Notes: generated from the letters alone by a model not told the origin. DNA of 64,000 nt from Kappaphycus alvarezii (GCA_002205965.3 NADL03000451.1:62001-126000); one strand, 5' to 3'; shown: positions 1 to 13,514, counted from the stretch's first letter. Program-made: numbers and translations.

Positions 1-1080
1 GTACAGCAATTTCGGAGAACTTAGGTATGAAACTACGGAAAAATTGTATTAAATCAAGGAAAATTCTCAACTCCGTCAAAGAAATAGGGTTTGGCCAAGT
101 CTGTAAGACCTCTACCTTTTCAGGATTGACACAAGTTAAGTCATTCCCAACAAGTAAACCCAGGAACGCAAGATATTTCTGAAAGGTAGAGCATTACGTC
201 GCGGATATAGACAGCTGATATTCTTTAACTCGCTTCAGTACAATTTCCAGATGTCATAATATTCTTCCTTGTTATCGCTGAAGATTAAAAGACCATTCAT
301 ACAGAAAACCAAGAAGACATATATGCAGTCGTAAAAGATCAATTTCATTAACATTTGGAACGTAGCAGGAGCACTAAAAAAGTCCCATGGGCATGACAAG
401 ATATTTGAATTGCCCATATTTTGTATTAAACGCAGTCTTCCGATGTCCTCTGCTTTCACTCATATCTCATGAAATCTTGCTTTTAGATCATGCTTGGAGA
501 AAACTTTCGCATCTCCAAGCCGATCGAACATTTCATTGGAACGAAGTAATGGAGCATAGTTCCTTTTGTGATGGGATTTAGAACATAGTAATCGACAATA
601 CCTCTAAACTTTCCATTAGTTCCTTTTACAAAGAAAAGAGGTGCTCCATAAGGTGATTTCCCGAATCCAATCTTCCCTTTCTTCAAAAGAGATTCGACGT
701 ACTTTCTTGCTGCTCTGAGTTCAGATGGGGACAACTGGAACAGAGGCCTATGAGGTGTCTTTGCTCCTTTTTCTACTTCGATGTCATGGTCCACTGATCG
801 ATTAGGAGGAGGCCCATCTGGCAAATCCTCACGAAAGCCCTCTTTATACTTTTCCAGTAAGTTCCTTAGTTTTTCATTGGACTCAGAATCTTTCATTCCT
901 CTCAAATTGTGAACTTCAAGTAATTGAAATACTTCAAAGTCACCTCCATTCCTCAGCATTCGTCTAAATTTCTTCAATACCAAATTGGATGTATCAATAA
1001 AATTTTCAGCATCGGGTCAATCACCGGAATAGAAAATCTTCCATCATCATAATCAATCATTGGTAATCAACATTTGGATT
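1..1080 (-). pseudogene. Chromovirus RT, partial unit copy 0
   Basis: Same RT region as 8001-8826 and 15740-16590. The open piece at 483-983 (166 residues) is shorter than its 199-residue counterparts because of single-base losses near 563 and 1014. The palm piece is at 235-459. Confidence 0.85.
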
Positions 1081-1120
1081 TTTAGAAACATGGTACGGAA
1101 TTCCTAACAGAACGTCATGA
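1..1120. repeat. Partial first unit of a 7.76-kb tandem array
   Basis: This is the right-hand end of a repeat unit cut by the window edge. It matches 7767-8891 and 15530-16649 almost base for base and ends at the same junction (aacgtcatga followed by gttcaac). It carries the RT part of the minus-strand chromovirus. Compared with the other copies it has extra single-base losses, for example in the T run near 563 and in the G and A runs near 1014-1037, which split its RT frame. Confidence 0.9.
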
Positions 1121-1429
1121 GTTCAACAAAGATATTGATTGCACGCCAAATCTCTTTTTACTCCATCGTGGTCAACATATAGCTCTGAACGCAGAGCGTC
1201 ATCATCAAGGAGATTTGAGCGTCATAAATGGGCTATCGAGTAATCTCTTAATTCTGTACGCCCGCAAGAAATTAAATTCCATATTTCAGGTCATATGAAA
1301 ACAATGTAATAAAAGAAAATATATCCTCAAATACTTAGGATATTGTTTGATTGGAACTTTCAATATTTTTACCAACCAAAAGAGAGATTTTGGTGCGAAG
1401 GGGGGGTTGCAACTCATACTGGAGAAGTT

Positions 1430-2330
1430 TAAATATTCTTTTTCAGAAGAAACACAAGAAGAATTACGACCAGAGATCCAATAGGAAGAGAGTTACGGAA
1501 AGACTTAAAACATGAGATAATGCCATTGCACAATTCATCTCAAATTGAAATTTCTGAAATGTAAAAGCAAAATAGCAGATCCATAGACTTTTTTATTCGC
1601 CAAACTATAAGTCCTTTCTCATTCCGAAGAAAGATGGAAGATGAGAATTTGCGAAGAATATGATTTATTGAACAAAAGTTTTATCAAAAAAGTACCACTT
1701 CCACGGAACTATGAAGTCAAGTATCAAAAAGGAGAGAGAAAATTTTTTCAAGACTTGATGTACGAAAAGGTTTTAATAAGATTATAATTTGTGGGTAATA
1801 TTTACCCAGGAAAGCATTCTGAACCAGATATAGTAAGCTAGAATACTTCTTAACACCATTCGGACTATTAGAGGCTTTATCAAAAACTAATGGATATAGT
1901 CATTTGTCGTTATATGGCCTCTCATCTTCTCCTATACCTTCATGAAGTTCTCATTACAAGTAAAAATAAAGAAGAAAAGAGACTTTTTAAACAAGAATTT
2001 CTTTGTATACTCATAAAACTCGATTGAAAATGAAATTATCTCAAAAAGTTTCCTAAATCGGATTTGCAACACGTAGGACGTAGTATTAGAGAATAAGGAA
2101 TATGGGCTGATACCATGAAAATCTGGCCAAACAATAATTGGGAAATACGAATTTCTGCTATCAAAGTTCAAAACTTTACGATATTTTGTAATCACTACTG
2201 GAGTTTCATGAAAATTTAGCAAAAATTGCTATTTCTTTTCCTGATCTCACAAAAGAATCGTGAGTTTTGAACAGAACCTAGAGCCTCAGAATTAATTATA
2301 TATTTTTAAAATGATTACATCCATAAAAAA
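1430..2330 (+). pseudogene. Second gypsy RT fossil (unit copy 1)
   Basis: Opposite in strand to the chromovirus and far more decayed. Reading across frames on the plus strand gives, in order, LIPKKDGR-like and LLNKSFIKKVPLP (about 1620-1700), FSRLDVRKGFNKI (about 1745-1785), YFLTPFGLLEALS (about 1840-1880), a piece ending NKEEKRL (about 1950-1985), and GIWADTMKI with NWEIRISAIKVQNF (about 2100-2190). These are the successive blocks of a Ty3/gypsy RT, from the fingers through the palm to the post-catalytic GI.xDP.K...I..wp.P...k.vr.FLG region. It is a separate, older insertion. Confidence 0.72.
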
Positions 2331-2779
2331 CTAGTATGATGAATGGTAAATAGCATAATTCAATGGCGTACCTGTTAATATACCATTAGGAAAACATGAA
2401 GATCTTCGGTTGGTGATTCCAAAGATCTAGAGCCCTTAGACTCACAGTACTGTTGCAAAAGTTCTTTTGCCTTGCATTTGTCCGTTTAAGTAACACCATT
2501 CATTAAATTAAATACAACAATGAATGTTTTTTATTCCAGGAAGAACGGAACCTCATTTTTCTTTTCTCGCTATGCTCTGTTCCGCTCGAGTATCCTGAAT
2601 TATAGTTTGTCGTGGTTCGATCTACTTGGCTGTGGCTGCTGCTACGTGAATCTAGTTTTCCCATTTCGCCTTCGTAATGTGAGCGACGGCCCCAATTTGA
2701 GTCCAAGTCTTTGATCGGAACGCACTTCTCACCTACTGTTGTACCACCAACAAAGCATACAATATTCGGCCTCAAATTT

Positions 2780-3300
2780 GGATCCCGAGAGATATGTACA
2801 GTACTTTACATGGCATCAAATTTGGATGACACGAGCCATGTAAATATTTTGCGTGGCTCAGGGCCACAAATTGTGAACATTGCGCTGTGACACAGTGCGA
2901 TAAGCACAAAAACCGGGTGAAAAAGTACTGTAGAGGCTACTTTGTGTCTGAGTTCTAGGATTTTAGTACCACCTAGCACATTTTGATATTTGCTGGTTGT
3001 CTATATAACGAAGGGTGAAGAGGACTTCGGGCCAGGGCCCGGAGGCAAGCAACGCCCGAACACCCCGAACACCCCGAACAACCAAACACTACCACCACCG
3101 CGTTGTCTTGTCCTGTCTGTTATCCTCAAAGCAGTGGCTTCCCTTGTCTCCTTGGACTTACGTCGTGTATACCGAAGTTCAAGGGGGAAATACCCATTAT
3201 ACTGCAGGTGTCGTTTTTCCCTTTGGACTTTAGGTGCTTAGCTCGAAGTTCAAGGGGGCAGTACCATCTGTGACTGCTTAACCTAAAGGAATTCCTGGTC
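2780..3300 (+). repeat. LTR-like R-U5 segment (unit copy 1)
   Basis: Contains a TATA-like tctatataac at about 2999 followed by a stretch that aligns with 50790-51030: shared blocks are caaagcagtgg, ccctt..ct..ct..gact, cgaagtt..agggg.aatacccа-like spacing, actgcag and ctgtgactgc. Two diverged copies 48 kb apart, both with a TATA-like site just upstream, suggest the transcribed part of an LTR. Ends are not defined. Confidence 0.5.
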
Positions 3301-3870
3301 TTTAAATTGGATGGTCGGAGGCCTGCGGAACCACTAAGGACGCACTAAGACCACCAAAGTTACCAAAGGTTGGGTCATAGAGAATAATCGGCAGGTTTAA
3401 TTGGCAAGCGGCAGGAAACAGACGGAGGTTTAAATAAAAGTAGACAAAAACAAATAAAAAACAGAAGGAAAAAAAGAAACAAATCAAAATAAAAAAAAAG
3501 TGAATAATCCCTTCCAGTAACCGCACAAACCGGTACTATTACATACTGTGACCCCCTGGAAGACATGGGCATAAAATACCATCCAACAATACTTAATGAC
3601 AGCATCCCAATTGTATATAAGGATATATTTTGTTCTTTAACGTCATAGGCTGGAATAAATAACATATGTGGCAGAAATTTACTTGCAAACTGTCTTTGAT
3701 AATGTTTTCGAAACCACGATGACCTAAAAAAGTATAATAGCCCACAAACAACGAGATGATACATCGCTCCGGGGTTTTCCCTCTCACATTATTGGGGAAC
3801 ATACCTTCTCCGATCCAAGTCTTGTTATTTTGGCGTTGGTATCTCTGGAATGTGCCCAGCATTTTCATTC
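3290..3870 (-). pseudogene. Integrase fossil of another gypsy element (unit copy 1)
   Basis: Overlapping minus-strand open pieces (3375-3764 and 3593-3868) carry FLGHRGFENIIKDSLQ, like the HxLLGHRGxxxTxxR of integrase zinc domains, and in the next frame FMPMSSRGSQYVIVPVCAVTG, like the core start DxxxMPxSxxGxxYVIVxVCxxTGW. A poly-A-rich stretch (3430-3505) interrupts it. It is a different family from the chromovirus, whose integrase reads differently. Confidence 0.6.
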
Positions 3871-5231
3871 AAACATGGTCAAGGGGACGGGACCAACGTA
3901 AATGGTGAAATCTTCAACATGCATCAAATCTGTATATATATGATATTTCAATTAGCAACCGTTTGCTGCAAGCAACTTGATACTTTATTTGAGTGTTTAT
4001 GATGATTCGTGCAACCTGATACTGTAGTTGATTGTTTCTGTGATTCATCATTTAATCAGACGTAATTTTCCACTCGTAATTTCATAGAATATCAAAGCAT
4101 ATAGTGAATGCTTAACTGGACTCGTATGTATAGTAGAATTATCCCAGGTCTAAACTAACAAACAGGCCAAGACACAGAAAAGGTTCACAGCACATATTTA
4201 AGTAAAGCCGATTACTTTACATCCTGCGTAAATTACTATTTGTTTCTCGGTCAATCAGTTATAATCATACTTATCAAACCATCCTAGAAGCACGTCATCG
4301 TAAGTTGCTCAATCTTGGTGATATTTATGAATGTTTGCAAATATAAGGGAGGTTTACTAGCTCCGTTGCAACAAATAAGACCAAAGAAATATGAGGTTAG
4401 CTGCTTGCCTACCCGAAACCGTCTTTTGCTCTCCGTCCGTAATCTTCACGCTCTTTGAGAAATATTTGTATAGAAATCCTTCCCATCTTCTTGAGGCCAG
4501 GATGCTTTATCGGCATGAAAATGGCGTTTCCGCCCATTTTGGAATCATCTGTGTTTCCAAGAAAGATCATGGGTTTCAGCACGGCTCTCTGACGGGTGTT
4601 GGTGTCACAATTGCAAAGTTATCAATTTAGCTATAACTGAGTGTTATGAAGTTCTCACTGCCCATTTACTGTTTATTCACTAGTCACTTCGAATTTATGT
4701 AACAATTAGAACGTAGACTGGGTGGGAATAATCGCAGATCATTTAAGAGAGAAATTATTGCATCCGGAGATTTGATTCCATAGAGAGCTTTCCCATCATT
4801 ATCATTGTTTCTCCCGAGGCTCTACAGGTGACAGGCTGCTAAAGCATCGGAGGAGAGAAGTAGCTAGCGCAAATTTTCACGGTCCAAAAACGTATCTTTT
4901 TATCGGTTGAATTTGTCATCGGAGCTTCCAGCGACTAGAGTCACTTTGTGTACATGATAGCTCTAAATTCGCATTTACACCCACCAAAAAGCATTTGGTA
5001 GTCCAGTCAATAGGCAGACGACGTTGAAAGAGACCAAAAATGCATCGTGTAGTTGTATGGTAATTATGGAACTGTTAGATGGCATGCAGAAAGATATTGC
5101 GCGGCATATGCACATATGATCTAGAACTTGAGTACAGTGCGCATCCGGTATGGAACAAAGCAAAGGTTTCTACGAGGCGCGGCTATTACACAGCATGCAT
5201 GTAATCATTATACCATCGTGCAGCGGCAGAT
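3871..5231. other. Unit DNA without recognised gene (copy 1; repeated at 11636-12995)
   Basis: AT-rich sequence between the integrase fossil and the chromovirus LTR. The longest open frame is 4391-4630 plus (79 residues, MRLAACLPETVF...), repeated at 12155-12394; I do not recognise it, and no RNA gene is evident. Confidence 0.4.
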
Positions 5232-5649
5232 TGAAACAGAGAGGGAGGCACCCGGAACGCTGCTAAAGGAACAATGGAGACGATGGTAGTGGGATTCAGA
5301 AAGTTGAGGGCAAAGGGTCAAAAGAGTGTACCTAGATTCCCACAAGAGTCCAAATGAGCCCCCTTTATATAGACACTACTGTAGCTCTACTCAGAATTTC
5401 TATTCTTTTGTTAACTGAGTAGAACTTACTAGAAAGTAGAGGTGTAACAATAGAATTGTACTACCTAGAATATAACTAAGTAAATAAAACGAAGAAGTGG
5501 GGCTCCACGTCGAATAAAAACATTGAAGGAAAATCAAGCTTCTAAATTCATCCAAGAAGATGCAGTTTTTCTATTACACCACTGTGTAATAGGGAACTGA
5601 AAAAACAAAAGCGAACATGTTTGTATTACACAGCAGTGTAACAGAGACA
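5232..5649 (-). repeat. Chromovirus 3' LTR (unit copy 1)
   Basis: 418 bp and nearly identical to 12996-13412 because it lies in the tandem repeat. Its partner 5' LTR is not present in this unit copy: the unit breaks off at the protease/RT linker. Confidence 0.85.
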
Positions 5650-5699
5650 TTATTATCCCTCCTCCGGACTGTTGACGTCCTTGTCAATGGCACTGCGGT

Positions 5700-8600
5700 A
5701 GTATATTGTGCTTCCGAATATAGAGCTGAAATGCCTCAGTTATCATGACATATCAATCTTCCATAACATCTAAAAAGTCCCTCATTGGTTGCCATTCTGC
5801 ATCATTTTCAATGCGTGGATTAACATGTATTGAACATAGGAACTTTTATCCCGGACCAACTTTCTTCTGAGCCAAAACAGCCTCAACTTCTTGCTCTGTC
5901 CCAGTGAGCAGCTGAGCCGATTCAGGAACAGGAGGAATAGATACATCAATGTCATCCATATGCTCCAAGTGTGGAGTTGTGTGGATGGTATGAATGATTA
6001 GATGGATCTTGAAGTGGGCAAGGAGATCCAATCGAACAAAATTTTTACCAATGAGCTCCTTTACCACAAATGATCCAACTTTTCGCGCACCACGCTATTT
6101 CGAATCCTGCGACCTAGAGTACACATATGTAAAAAATGAGCGATTGATCCGTAGCTCTGAACCGACCTTATAATCTGGAACCTTGTATCTCCTCGAAGCG
6201 TTAGCAGCTTGCCGGGCTTTTGCCACTTTGTAGGCATATTTAGCATCCTCAAGAGAAACCTCGAGCTTGAAACGAAAGTAGTCCAAACTCTGAAGAGGTA
6301 TGCTGCTGTTAACTAAAAAATCTAATGGCGATTTAGGTATTCATCCAAAGTCCATCTCAAATGGTGACATACCCAGATCATCGCTGACAGCCGAATTATA
6401 TGCAAATTCTACGGAAGGTAGCAGTTCATCCCTCTCAGTCTGATGATAAGAGCAATAACAACAAATATAGTTCTTGATCATCCTACCATAATTTCGGAAG
6501 CAGCATCTGTTTTTGGGTTTCTGCTAGTGGACATTCTTAGTTTCACCCCACAAATATTCATAAGTGTCTTCCATAACTTTGAAACGAACTTGCTATCCCT
6601 GTCCGAGATCACATCATCCGGTAACTCGTGGTTCTTAAAGATATTCGAAAAGAAGCTGATAACCGTGTCTTCAGCAGTGTCCGAAGTTTTTGATTTCAGA
6701 AAATAGACTCTCTAGTAAGTCGATCAACCCAAGTCGTGATTGCATCACGACCGCTCTTCGTCATGGGTAGCCTCACAATGAAATCTGTGGCTAGTGACCC
6801 CCATCTGCGTTTAGGCAATTCCAGCGACATTGGATCCGTCAACTTTTTTTTGATTAGAGTCCTTATACTACTGACAAGTAAGACATCCCTCACAGTACTT
6901 TCGAACATCCCGGCTTTTATGATTCCAATGGAATTTGTCTAATCTGGACAATGTCTTTGCAAATTTGAAATGTCCACTGATTTTGGAGTCGTGAGAAATT
7001 TTCAAAATCTCCGACACTGACATTCGCAGCACACACAACTTTACATTGTAAACAACCTGGAACCCTCCTTTCGGAACGTTAGCAGAAATTTACTAAGTTT
7101 ATGCCTCTAAACCTCATCCTTTGGCCATCCTCCTTCCATGGCTTTTACTACTTGACCGAAGAACTAGTCTTCATCATACAGAAGAATAATCTGATCTAAA
7201 TCAAGGTACGGAACCTCAACGTCATTCACTGAGACGTCACAATCCCCTCTCATCACACTAAAAGCTCGTGATAATACGTCTCCCAAGACGTGAATTTTTC
7301 CGGGCCTGCCTGTGATTGGAAAGACTCCGAAGTTACCGACAGTCTCCATCCAATGTGCTTCTGTACGACACAGCTTCTATTTTTTTGAAGAATCTCTTAA
7401 GCACCTGATTTTCAGTGCAAATATCAAATTCAGAACCTTCAAGATAGCACCTGAATCTTCCCAGAAAATTTATCAAAGCCAGAAGCCCTCTGTTATTTGC
7501 AGTGTAGTCCGACTCAGTTGGTGGAAGCTTCTGCGAATAGAAAGAAATTGAAATTACACGATACTTTCCATTATCATTCAACTGTGTTAGAGTTACACTG
7601 ATCGCGAGCTGTGAAGCATCTACATGACCACGAAATAGCTTTTTCCGATTAGGAGCGACTAAGATTGGGGCCAATGTCATAGATTCCTTTAGCTTCCGGA
7701 AATCTCTATAACACTATTGATCCCATTTCCCCATTCCTCGATCTTTTTTCGTCAGATCTGTGAGAAGTACAGCAATTTCGGAGAACTTAGGTATGAAACT
7801 ACGGAAAAATTGTATTAAATCAAGGAAAATTCTCAACTCCGTCAAAGAAATAGGGTTTGGCCAAGTCTGTAAGACCTCTACCTTTTCAGGATTGACACAA
7901 GTTAAGTCATTCCCAACAAGTAAACCCAGGAACGCAAGATATTTCTGAAAGGTAGAGCATTACGTCGCGGATATAGACAGCTGATATTCTTTAACTCGCT
8001 TCAGTACAATTTCCAGATGTCATAATATTCTTCCTTGTTATCGCTGAAGATTAAAAGACCATTCATACAGAAAACCAAGAAGACATATATGCAGTCGTAA
8101 AAGATCAATTTCATTAACATTTGGAACGTAGCAGGAGCACTAAAAAAGTCCCATGGGCATGACAAGATATTTGAATTGCCCATATTTTGTATTAAACGCA
8201 GTCTTCCCGATGTCCTCTGCTTTCACTCATATCTCATGAAATCTTGCTTTTAGATCATGCTTGGAGAAAACTTTCGCATCTCCAAGCCGATCGAACATTT
8301 CATTGGAACGAAGTAATGGAGCATAGTTCCTTTTTGTGATGGGATTTAGAACATAGTAATCGACAATACCTCTAAACTTTCCATTAGTTCCTTTTACAAA
8401 GAAAAGAGGTGCTCCATAAGGTGATTTCCCGAATCCAATCTTCCCTTTCTTCAAAAGAGATTCGACGTACTCTTTTGCTGCTCTGAGTTCAGATGGGGAC
8501 AACTGGAACAGAGGCCTATGAGGTGTCTTTGCTCCTTTTTCTACTTCGATGTCATGGTCCACTGATCGATTAGGAGGAGGCCCATCTGGCAAATCCTCAC

Positions 8601-8880
8601 GAAAGCCCTCTTTATACTTTTCCAGTAAGTTCCTTAGTTTTTCATTGGACTCAGAATCTTTCATTCCTCTCAAATTGTGAACTTCAAGTAATTGAAATAC
8701 TTCAAAGTCACCTCCATTCCTCAGCATTCGTCTAAATTTCTTCAATACCAAATTGGATGTATCAATAAAATTTTCAGCATCGGGGTCAATCACCGGAATA
8801 GAAAAATCTTCCATCATCATAATCAATCATTGGTAATCAACATTTGGGATTTTTAGAAACATGGTACGGCATTCCTAACA
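5700..8880 (-). pseudogene. Chromovirus pol, tandem copy 1
   Basis: The duplicated pol of unit copy 1: chromodomain and integrase tail at 5760-6067, integrase core at 6061-6908, zinc domain near 6900-7030, RNase H at 7160-7680 and RT at 8001-8826. It repeats the domains at 13.5-16.6 kb with nearly the same lesions. RNase H is longer and open here (115 residues at 7333-7680), while the piece with the second Asp and Glu of integrase is broken by a missing C near 6486. The lesion pattern differs by single bases between copies. Confidence 0.85.
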
Positions 8881-9199
8881 GAACGTCATGAGTTCAACAA
8901 AGATATTGATTGCACGCCAAATCTCTTTTTACTCCATCGTGGTCAACATATAGCTCTGAACGCAGAGCGTCATCATCAAGGAGATTTGAGCGTCATAAAT
9001 GGGCTATCGAGTAATCTCTTAATTCTGTACGCCCGCAAGAAATTAAATTCCATATTTCAGGTCATATGAAAACAATGTAATAAAAAATAATATCCTCAAA
9101 TACTTAGGATATTGTTTGATTGGAACTTTCAATATTTTTACCAACCAAAAGAGAGATTTTGGTGCGAAGGGGGGGTTGCAACTCATACTGGAGAAGTTT

Positions 9200-10100
9200 A
9201 AATATTCTTTTTCAGAAGAAACACAAGAAGAATTACGACCAGAGATCCAATAGGAAGAGAGTTACGGAAAGACTTAAAACATGAGATAATGCCATTGCAC
9301 AATTCATCTCAAATTGAAATTTCTGAAATGTAAAAGCAAAATAGCAGATCCATAGACTTTTTTATTCGCCAAACTATAAGTCCTTTCTCATTCCGAAGAA
9401 AGATGGAAGATTGAGAATTTGCGAAGAATATGATTTATTGAACAAAAGTTTTATCAAAAAAGTACCACTTCCACGGAACTATGAAGTCAAGTATCAAAAA
9501 GGAGGAGAAAATTTTTTCAAGACTTGATGTACGAAAAGGTTTTAATAAGATTATAATTTGTGGGTAATATTTACCCAGGAAAGCATTCTGAACCAGATAT
9601 AGTAAGCTAGAATACTTCTTAACACCATTCGGACTATTAGAGGCTTTATCAAAAACTAATGGATATAGTCATTTGTCGTTATATGGCCTCTCATCTTCTC
9701 CTATACCTTCATGAAGTTCTCATTACAAGTAAAAATAAAGAAGAAGAGACTTTTTAAACAAGAATTTCTTTGTATACTCATAAAACTCGATTGAAAATGA
9801 AATTATCTCAAAAAGTTTCCTAAATCGGATTTGCAACACGTAGGACGTAGTATTAGAGAATAAGGAATATGGGCTGATACCATGAAAATCTGGCCAAACA
9901 ATAATTGGGAAATACGAATTTCTGCTATCAAAGTTCAAAACTTTACGATATTTTGTAATCACTACTGGAGTTTCATGAAATATTTAGCAAAAATTGCTAT
10001 TTCTTTTCCTGATCTCACAAAAGAATCGTGAGTTTTGAACAGAACCTAGAGCCTCAGAATTAATTATATATTTTTAAAATGATTACATCCATAAAAAACT
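9200..10100 (+). pseudogene. Second gypsy RT fossil (unit copy 2)
   Basis: The tandem copy of 1430-2330, with the same RT blocks and stops. A few single-base differences (for example near 9410, 9503 and 9744) change local frames. Confidence 0.72.
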
Positions 10101-10545
10101 AGTATGATGAATGGTAAATAGCATAATTCAATGGCGTACCTGTTAATATACCATTAGGAAAACATGAAGATCTTCGGTTGGTGATTCCAAAGATCTAGAG
10201 CCCTTAGACTCACAGTACTGTTGCAAAAGTTCTTTTGCCTTGCATTTGTCCGTTTAAGTAACACCATTCATTAAATTAAATACAACAATGAATGTTTTTT
10301 ATTCAGGAAGAACGGAACCTCATTTTTTTTTCTCGCTATGCTCTGTTCCGCTCGAGTATCCTGAATTATAGTTTGTCGTGGTTCGATCTACTTGGCTGTG
10401 GCTGCTGCTACGTGAATCTAGTTTTCCCATTTCGCCTTCGTAATGTGAGCGACGGCCCCAATTTGAGTCCAAGTCTTTGATCGGAACGCACTTCTCACCT
10501 ACTGTTGTACCACCAACAAAGCATACAATATTCGGCCTCAAATTT

Positions 10546-11060
10546 GGATCCCGAGAGATATGTACAGTACTTTACATGGCATCAAATTTGGATGACACGA
10601 GCCATGTAAATATTTTGCGTGGCTCAGGGCCACAAATTGTGAACATTGCGCTGTGACACAGTGCGATAAGCACAAAAACCGGGTGAAAAAGTACTGTAGA
10701 GGCTACTTTGTGTCTGAGTTCTAGGATTTTAGTACCACCTAGCACATTTTGATATTTGCTGGTTGTCTATAGAAGGGTGAAGAGGACTTCGGGCCAGGGC
10801 CCGGAGGCAAGCAACGCCCGAACACCCCGAACACCCCGAACAACCAAACACTACCACCACCGCGTTGTCTTGTCCTGTCTGTTATCCTCAAAGCAGTGGC
10901 TTCCCTTGTCTCCTTGGACTTACGTCGTGTATACCGAAGTTCAAGGGGGAAATACCCATTATACTGCAGGTGTCGTTTTTCCCTTTGGACTTTAGGTGCT
11001 TAGCTCGAAGTTCAAGGGGGCAGTACCATCTGTGACTGCTTAACCTAAAGGAATTCCTGG
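10546..11060 (+). repeat. LTR-like R-U5 segment (unit copy 2)
   Basis: Tandem copy of 2780-3300. The TATA-like site is shortened here (ctatagaagg), a 5-base loss that is one of the larger differences between the units. Confidence 0.5.
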
Positions 11061-11635
11061 TCTTTAAATTGGATGGTCGGAGGCCTGCGGAACCACTAAG
11101 GACGCACTAAGACCACCAAAGTTACCAAAGGTTGGGTCATAGAGAATAATCGGCAGGTTTAATTGGCAAGCGGCAGGAAACAGACGGAGGTTTAAATAAA
11201 AGTAGACAAAAACAAATAAAAAACAGAAGGAAAAAAGAAACAAATCAAAATAAAAACAAAAGTGAATAATCCCTTCCAGTAACCGCACAAACCGGTACTA
11301 TTACATACTGTGACCCCCTGGAAGACATGGGCATAAAATACCATCCAACAATACTTAATGACAGCATCCCAATTGTATATAAGGATATATTTTGTTCTTT
11401 AACGTCATAGGCTGGAATAAATAACATATGTGGCAGAAATTTACTTGCAAACTGTCTTTGATAATGTTTTCGAAACCACGATGACCTAAAAAAGTATAAT
11501 AGCCCACAAACAACGAGATGATACATCGCTCCGGGGTTTTCCCTCTCACATTATTGGGGAACATACCTTCTCCGATCCAAGTCTTGTTATTTTGGCGTTG
11601 GTATCTCTGGAATGTGCCCAGCATTTTCATTCAAA
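11055..11635 (-). pseudogene. Integrase fossil of another gypsy element (unit copy 2)
   Basis: Tandem copy of 3290-3870; the pieces are at 11245-11526 and 11355-11630. The A-rich insert differs by one or two bases, which ends the frame earlier than in copy 1. Confidence 0.6.
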
Positions 11636-12995
11636 CATGGTCAAGGGGACGGGACCAACGTAAATGGTGAAATCTTCAACATGCATCAAATCTGTATATA
11701 TATGATATTTCAATTAGCAACCGTTTGCTGCAAGCAACTTGATACTTTATTTGAGTGTTTATGATGATTCGTGCAACCTGATACTGTAGTTGATTGTTTC
11801 TGTGATTCATCATTTAATCAGACGTAATTTTTCCACTCGGTAATTTCATAGAATATCAAAGCATATAGTGAATGCTTAACTGGACTCGTATGTATAGTAG
11901 AATTATCCCAGGTCTAAACTAACAAACAGGCCAAGACACAGAAAAGGTTCACAGCACATATTTAAGTAAAGCCGATTACTTTACATCCTGCGTAAATTAC
12001 TATTTGTTTCTCGGTCAATCAGTTATAATCATACTTATCAAACCATCCTAGAAGCACGTCATCGTAAGTTGCTCAATCTTGGTGATATTTATGAATGTTT
12101 GCAAATATAAGGGAGGTTTACTAGCTCCGTTGCAACAAATAAGACCAAAGAAATATGAGGTTAGCTGCTTGCCTACCCGAAACCGTCTTTTGCTCTCCGT
12201 CCGTAATCTTCACGCTCTTTGAGAAATATTTGTATAGAAATCCTTCCCATCTTCTTGAGGCCAGGATGCTTTATCGGCATGAAAATGGCGTTTCCGCCCA
12301 TTTTGGAATCATCTGTGTTTCCAAGAAAGATCATGGGTTTCAGCACGGCTCTCTGACGGGTGTTGGTGTCACAATTGCAAAGTTATCAATTTAGCTATAA
12401 CTGAGTGTTATGAAGTTCTCACTGCCCATTTACTGTTTATTCACTAGTCACTTCGAATTTATGTAACAATTAGAACGTAGACTGGGTGGGAATAATCGCA
12501 GATCATTTAAGAGAGAAATTATTGCATCCGGAGATTTGATTCCATAGAGAGCTTTCCCATCATTATCATTGTTTCTCCCGAGGCTCTACAGGTGACAGGC
12601 TGCTAAAGCATCGGAGGAGAGAAGTAGCTAGCGCAAATTTTCACGGTCCAAAAACGTATCTTTTTATCGGTTGAATTTGTCATCGGAGCTTCCAGCGACT
12701 AGAGTCACTTTGTGTACATGATAGCTCTAAATTCGCATTTACACCCACCAAAAAGCATTTGGTAGTCCAGTCAATAGGCAGACGACGTTGAAAGAGACCA
12801 AAAATGCATCGTGTAGTTGTATGGTAATTATGGAACTGTTAGATGGCATGCAGAAAGATATTGCGCGGCATATGCACATATGATCTAGAACTTGAGTACA
12901 GTGCGCATCCGGTATGGAACAAAGCAAAGGTTTCTACGAGGCGCGGCTATTACACAGCATGCATGTAATCATTATACCATCGTGCAGCGGCAGAT

Positions 12996-13412
12996 TGAAA
13001 CAGAGAGGGAGGCACCCGGAACGCTGCTAAAGGAACAATGGAGACGATGGTAGTGGGATTCAGAAAGTTGAGGGCAAAGGGTCAAAAGAGTGTACCTAGA
13101 TTCCCACAAGAGTCCAAATGAGCCCCCTTTATATAGACACTACTGTAGCTCTACTCAGAATTTCTATTCTTTTGTTAACTGAGTAGAACTTACTAGAAAG
13201 TAGAGGTGTAACAATAGAATTGTACTACCTAGAATATAACTAAGTAAATAAAACGAAGAAGTGGGGCTCCACGTCGAATAAAAAATTGAAGGAAAATCAA
13301 GCTTCTAAATTCATCCAAGAAGATGCAGTTTTTCTATTACACCACTGTGTAATAGGGAACTGAAAAAACAAAAGCGAACATGTTTGTATTACACAGCAGT
13401 GTAACAGAGACA
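12996..13412 (-). repeat. Chromovirus 3' LTR (unit copy 2)
   Basis: 417 bp, the 3' LTR of the minus-strand element. The sequence just inside it (plus strand tattatccctcctccgg) reads as a purine-rich GGAGGAGGGA tract on the minus strand, the expected polypurine tract position. Confidence 0.85.
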
Positions 13413-13514
13413 TTATTATCCCTCCTCCGGACTGTTGACGTCCTTGTCAATGGCACTGCGGTAGTATATTGTGCTTCCGAATATAGAGCTGAAATGCCTC
13501 AGTTATCATGACAT

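Larger units (their letters stand above)
1121..8891. repeat. Tandem repeat unit, full copy 1
   Basis: A full unit of about 7.77 kb. From left to right it holds gypsy fossils and unknown DNA (1121-5231), the 3' LTR of a chromovirus (5232-5649), and that element's chromodomain, integrase, RNase H and RT on the minus strand (5700-8880). The next copy begins directly at 8892. Differences from copy 2 are mostly 1-5 base indels, such as a short loss beside the TATA-like site near 3004. Confidence 0.92.

Noticed and set aside
2600..2630. Possible tRNA T-loop (ggttcgatc)
   Set aside because: No matching stems or acceptor could be folded around it; the same was true of ttcgagtcc at about 27767 and tttgaatcc at about 59111.
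2990..3241. Plus-strand frames of 83 and 72 residues
   Set aside because: They overlap each other in an LTR-like segment that aligns with non-coding sequence at 50.9 kb; no protein motif.
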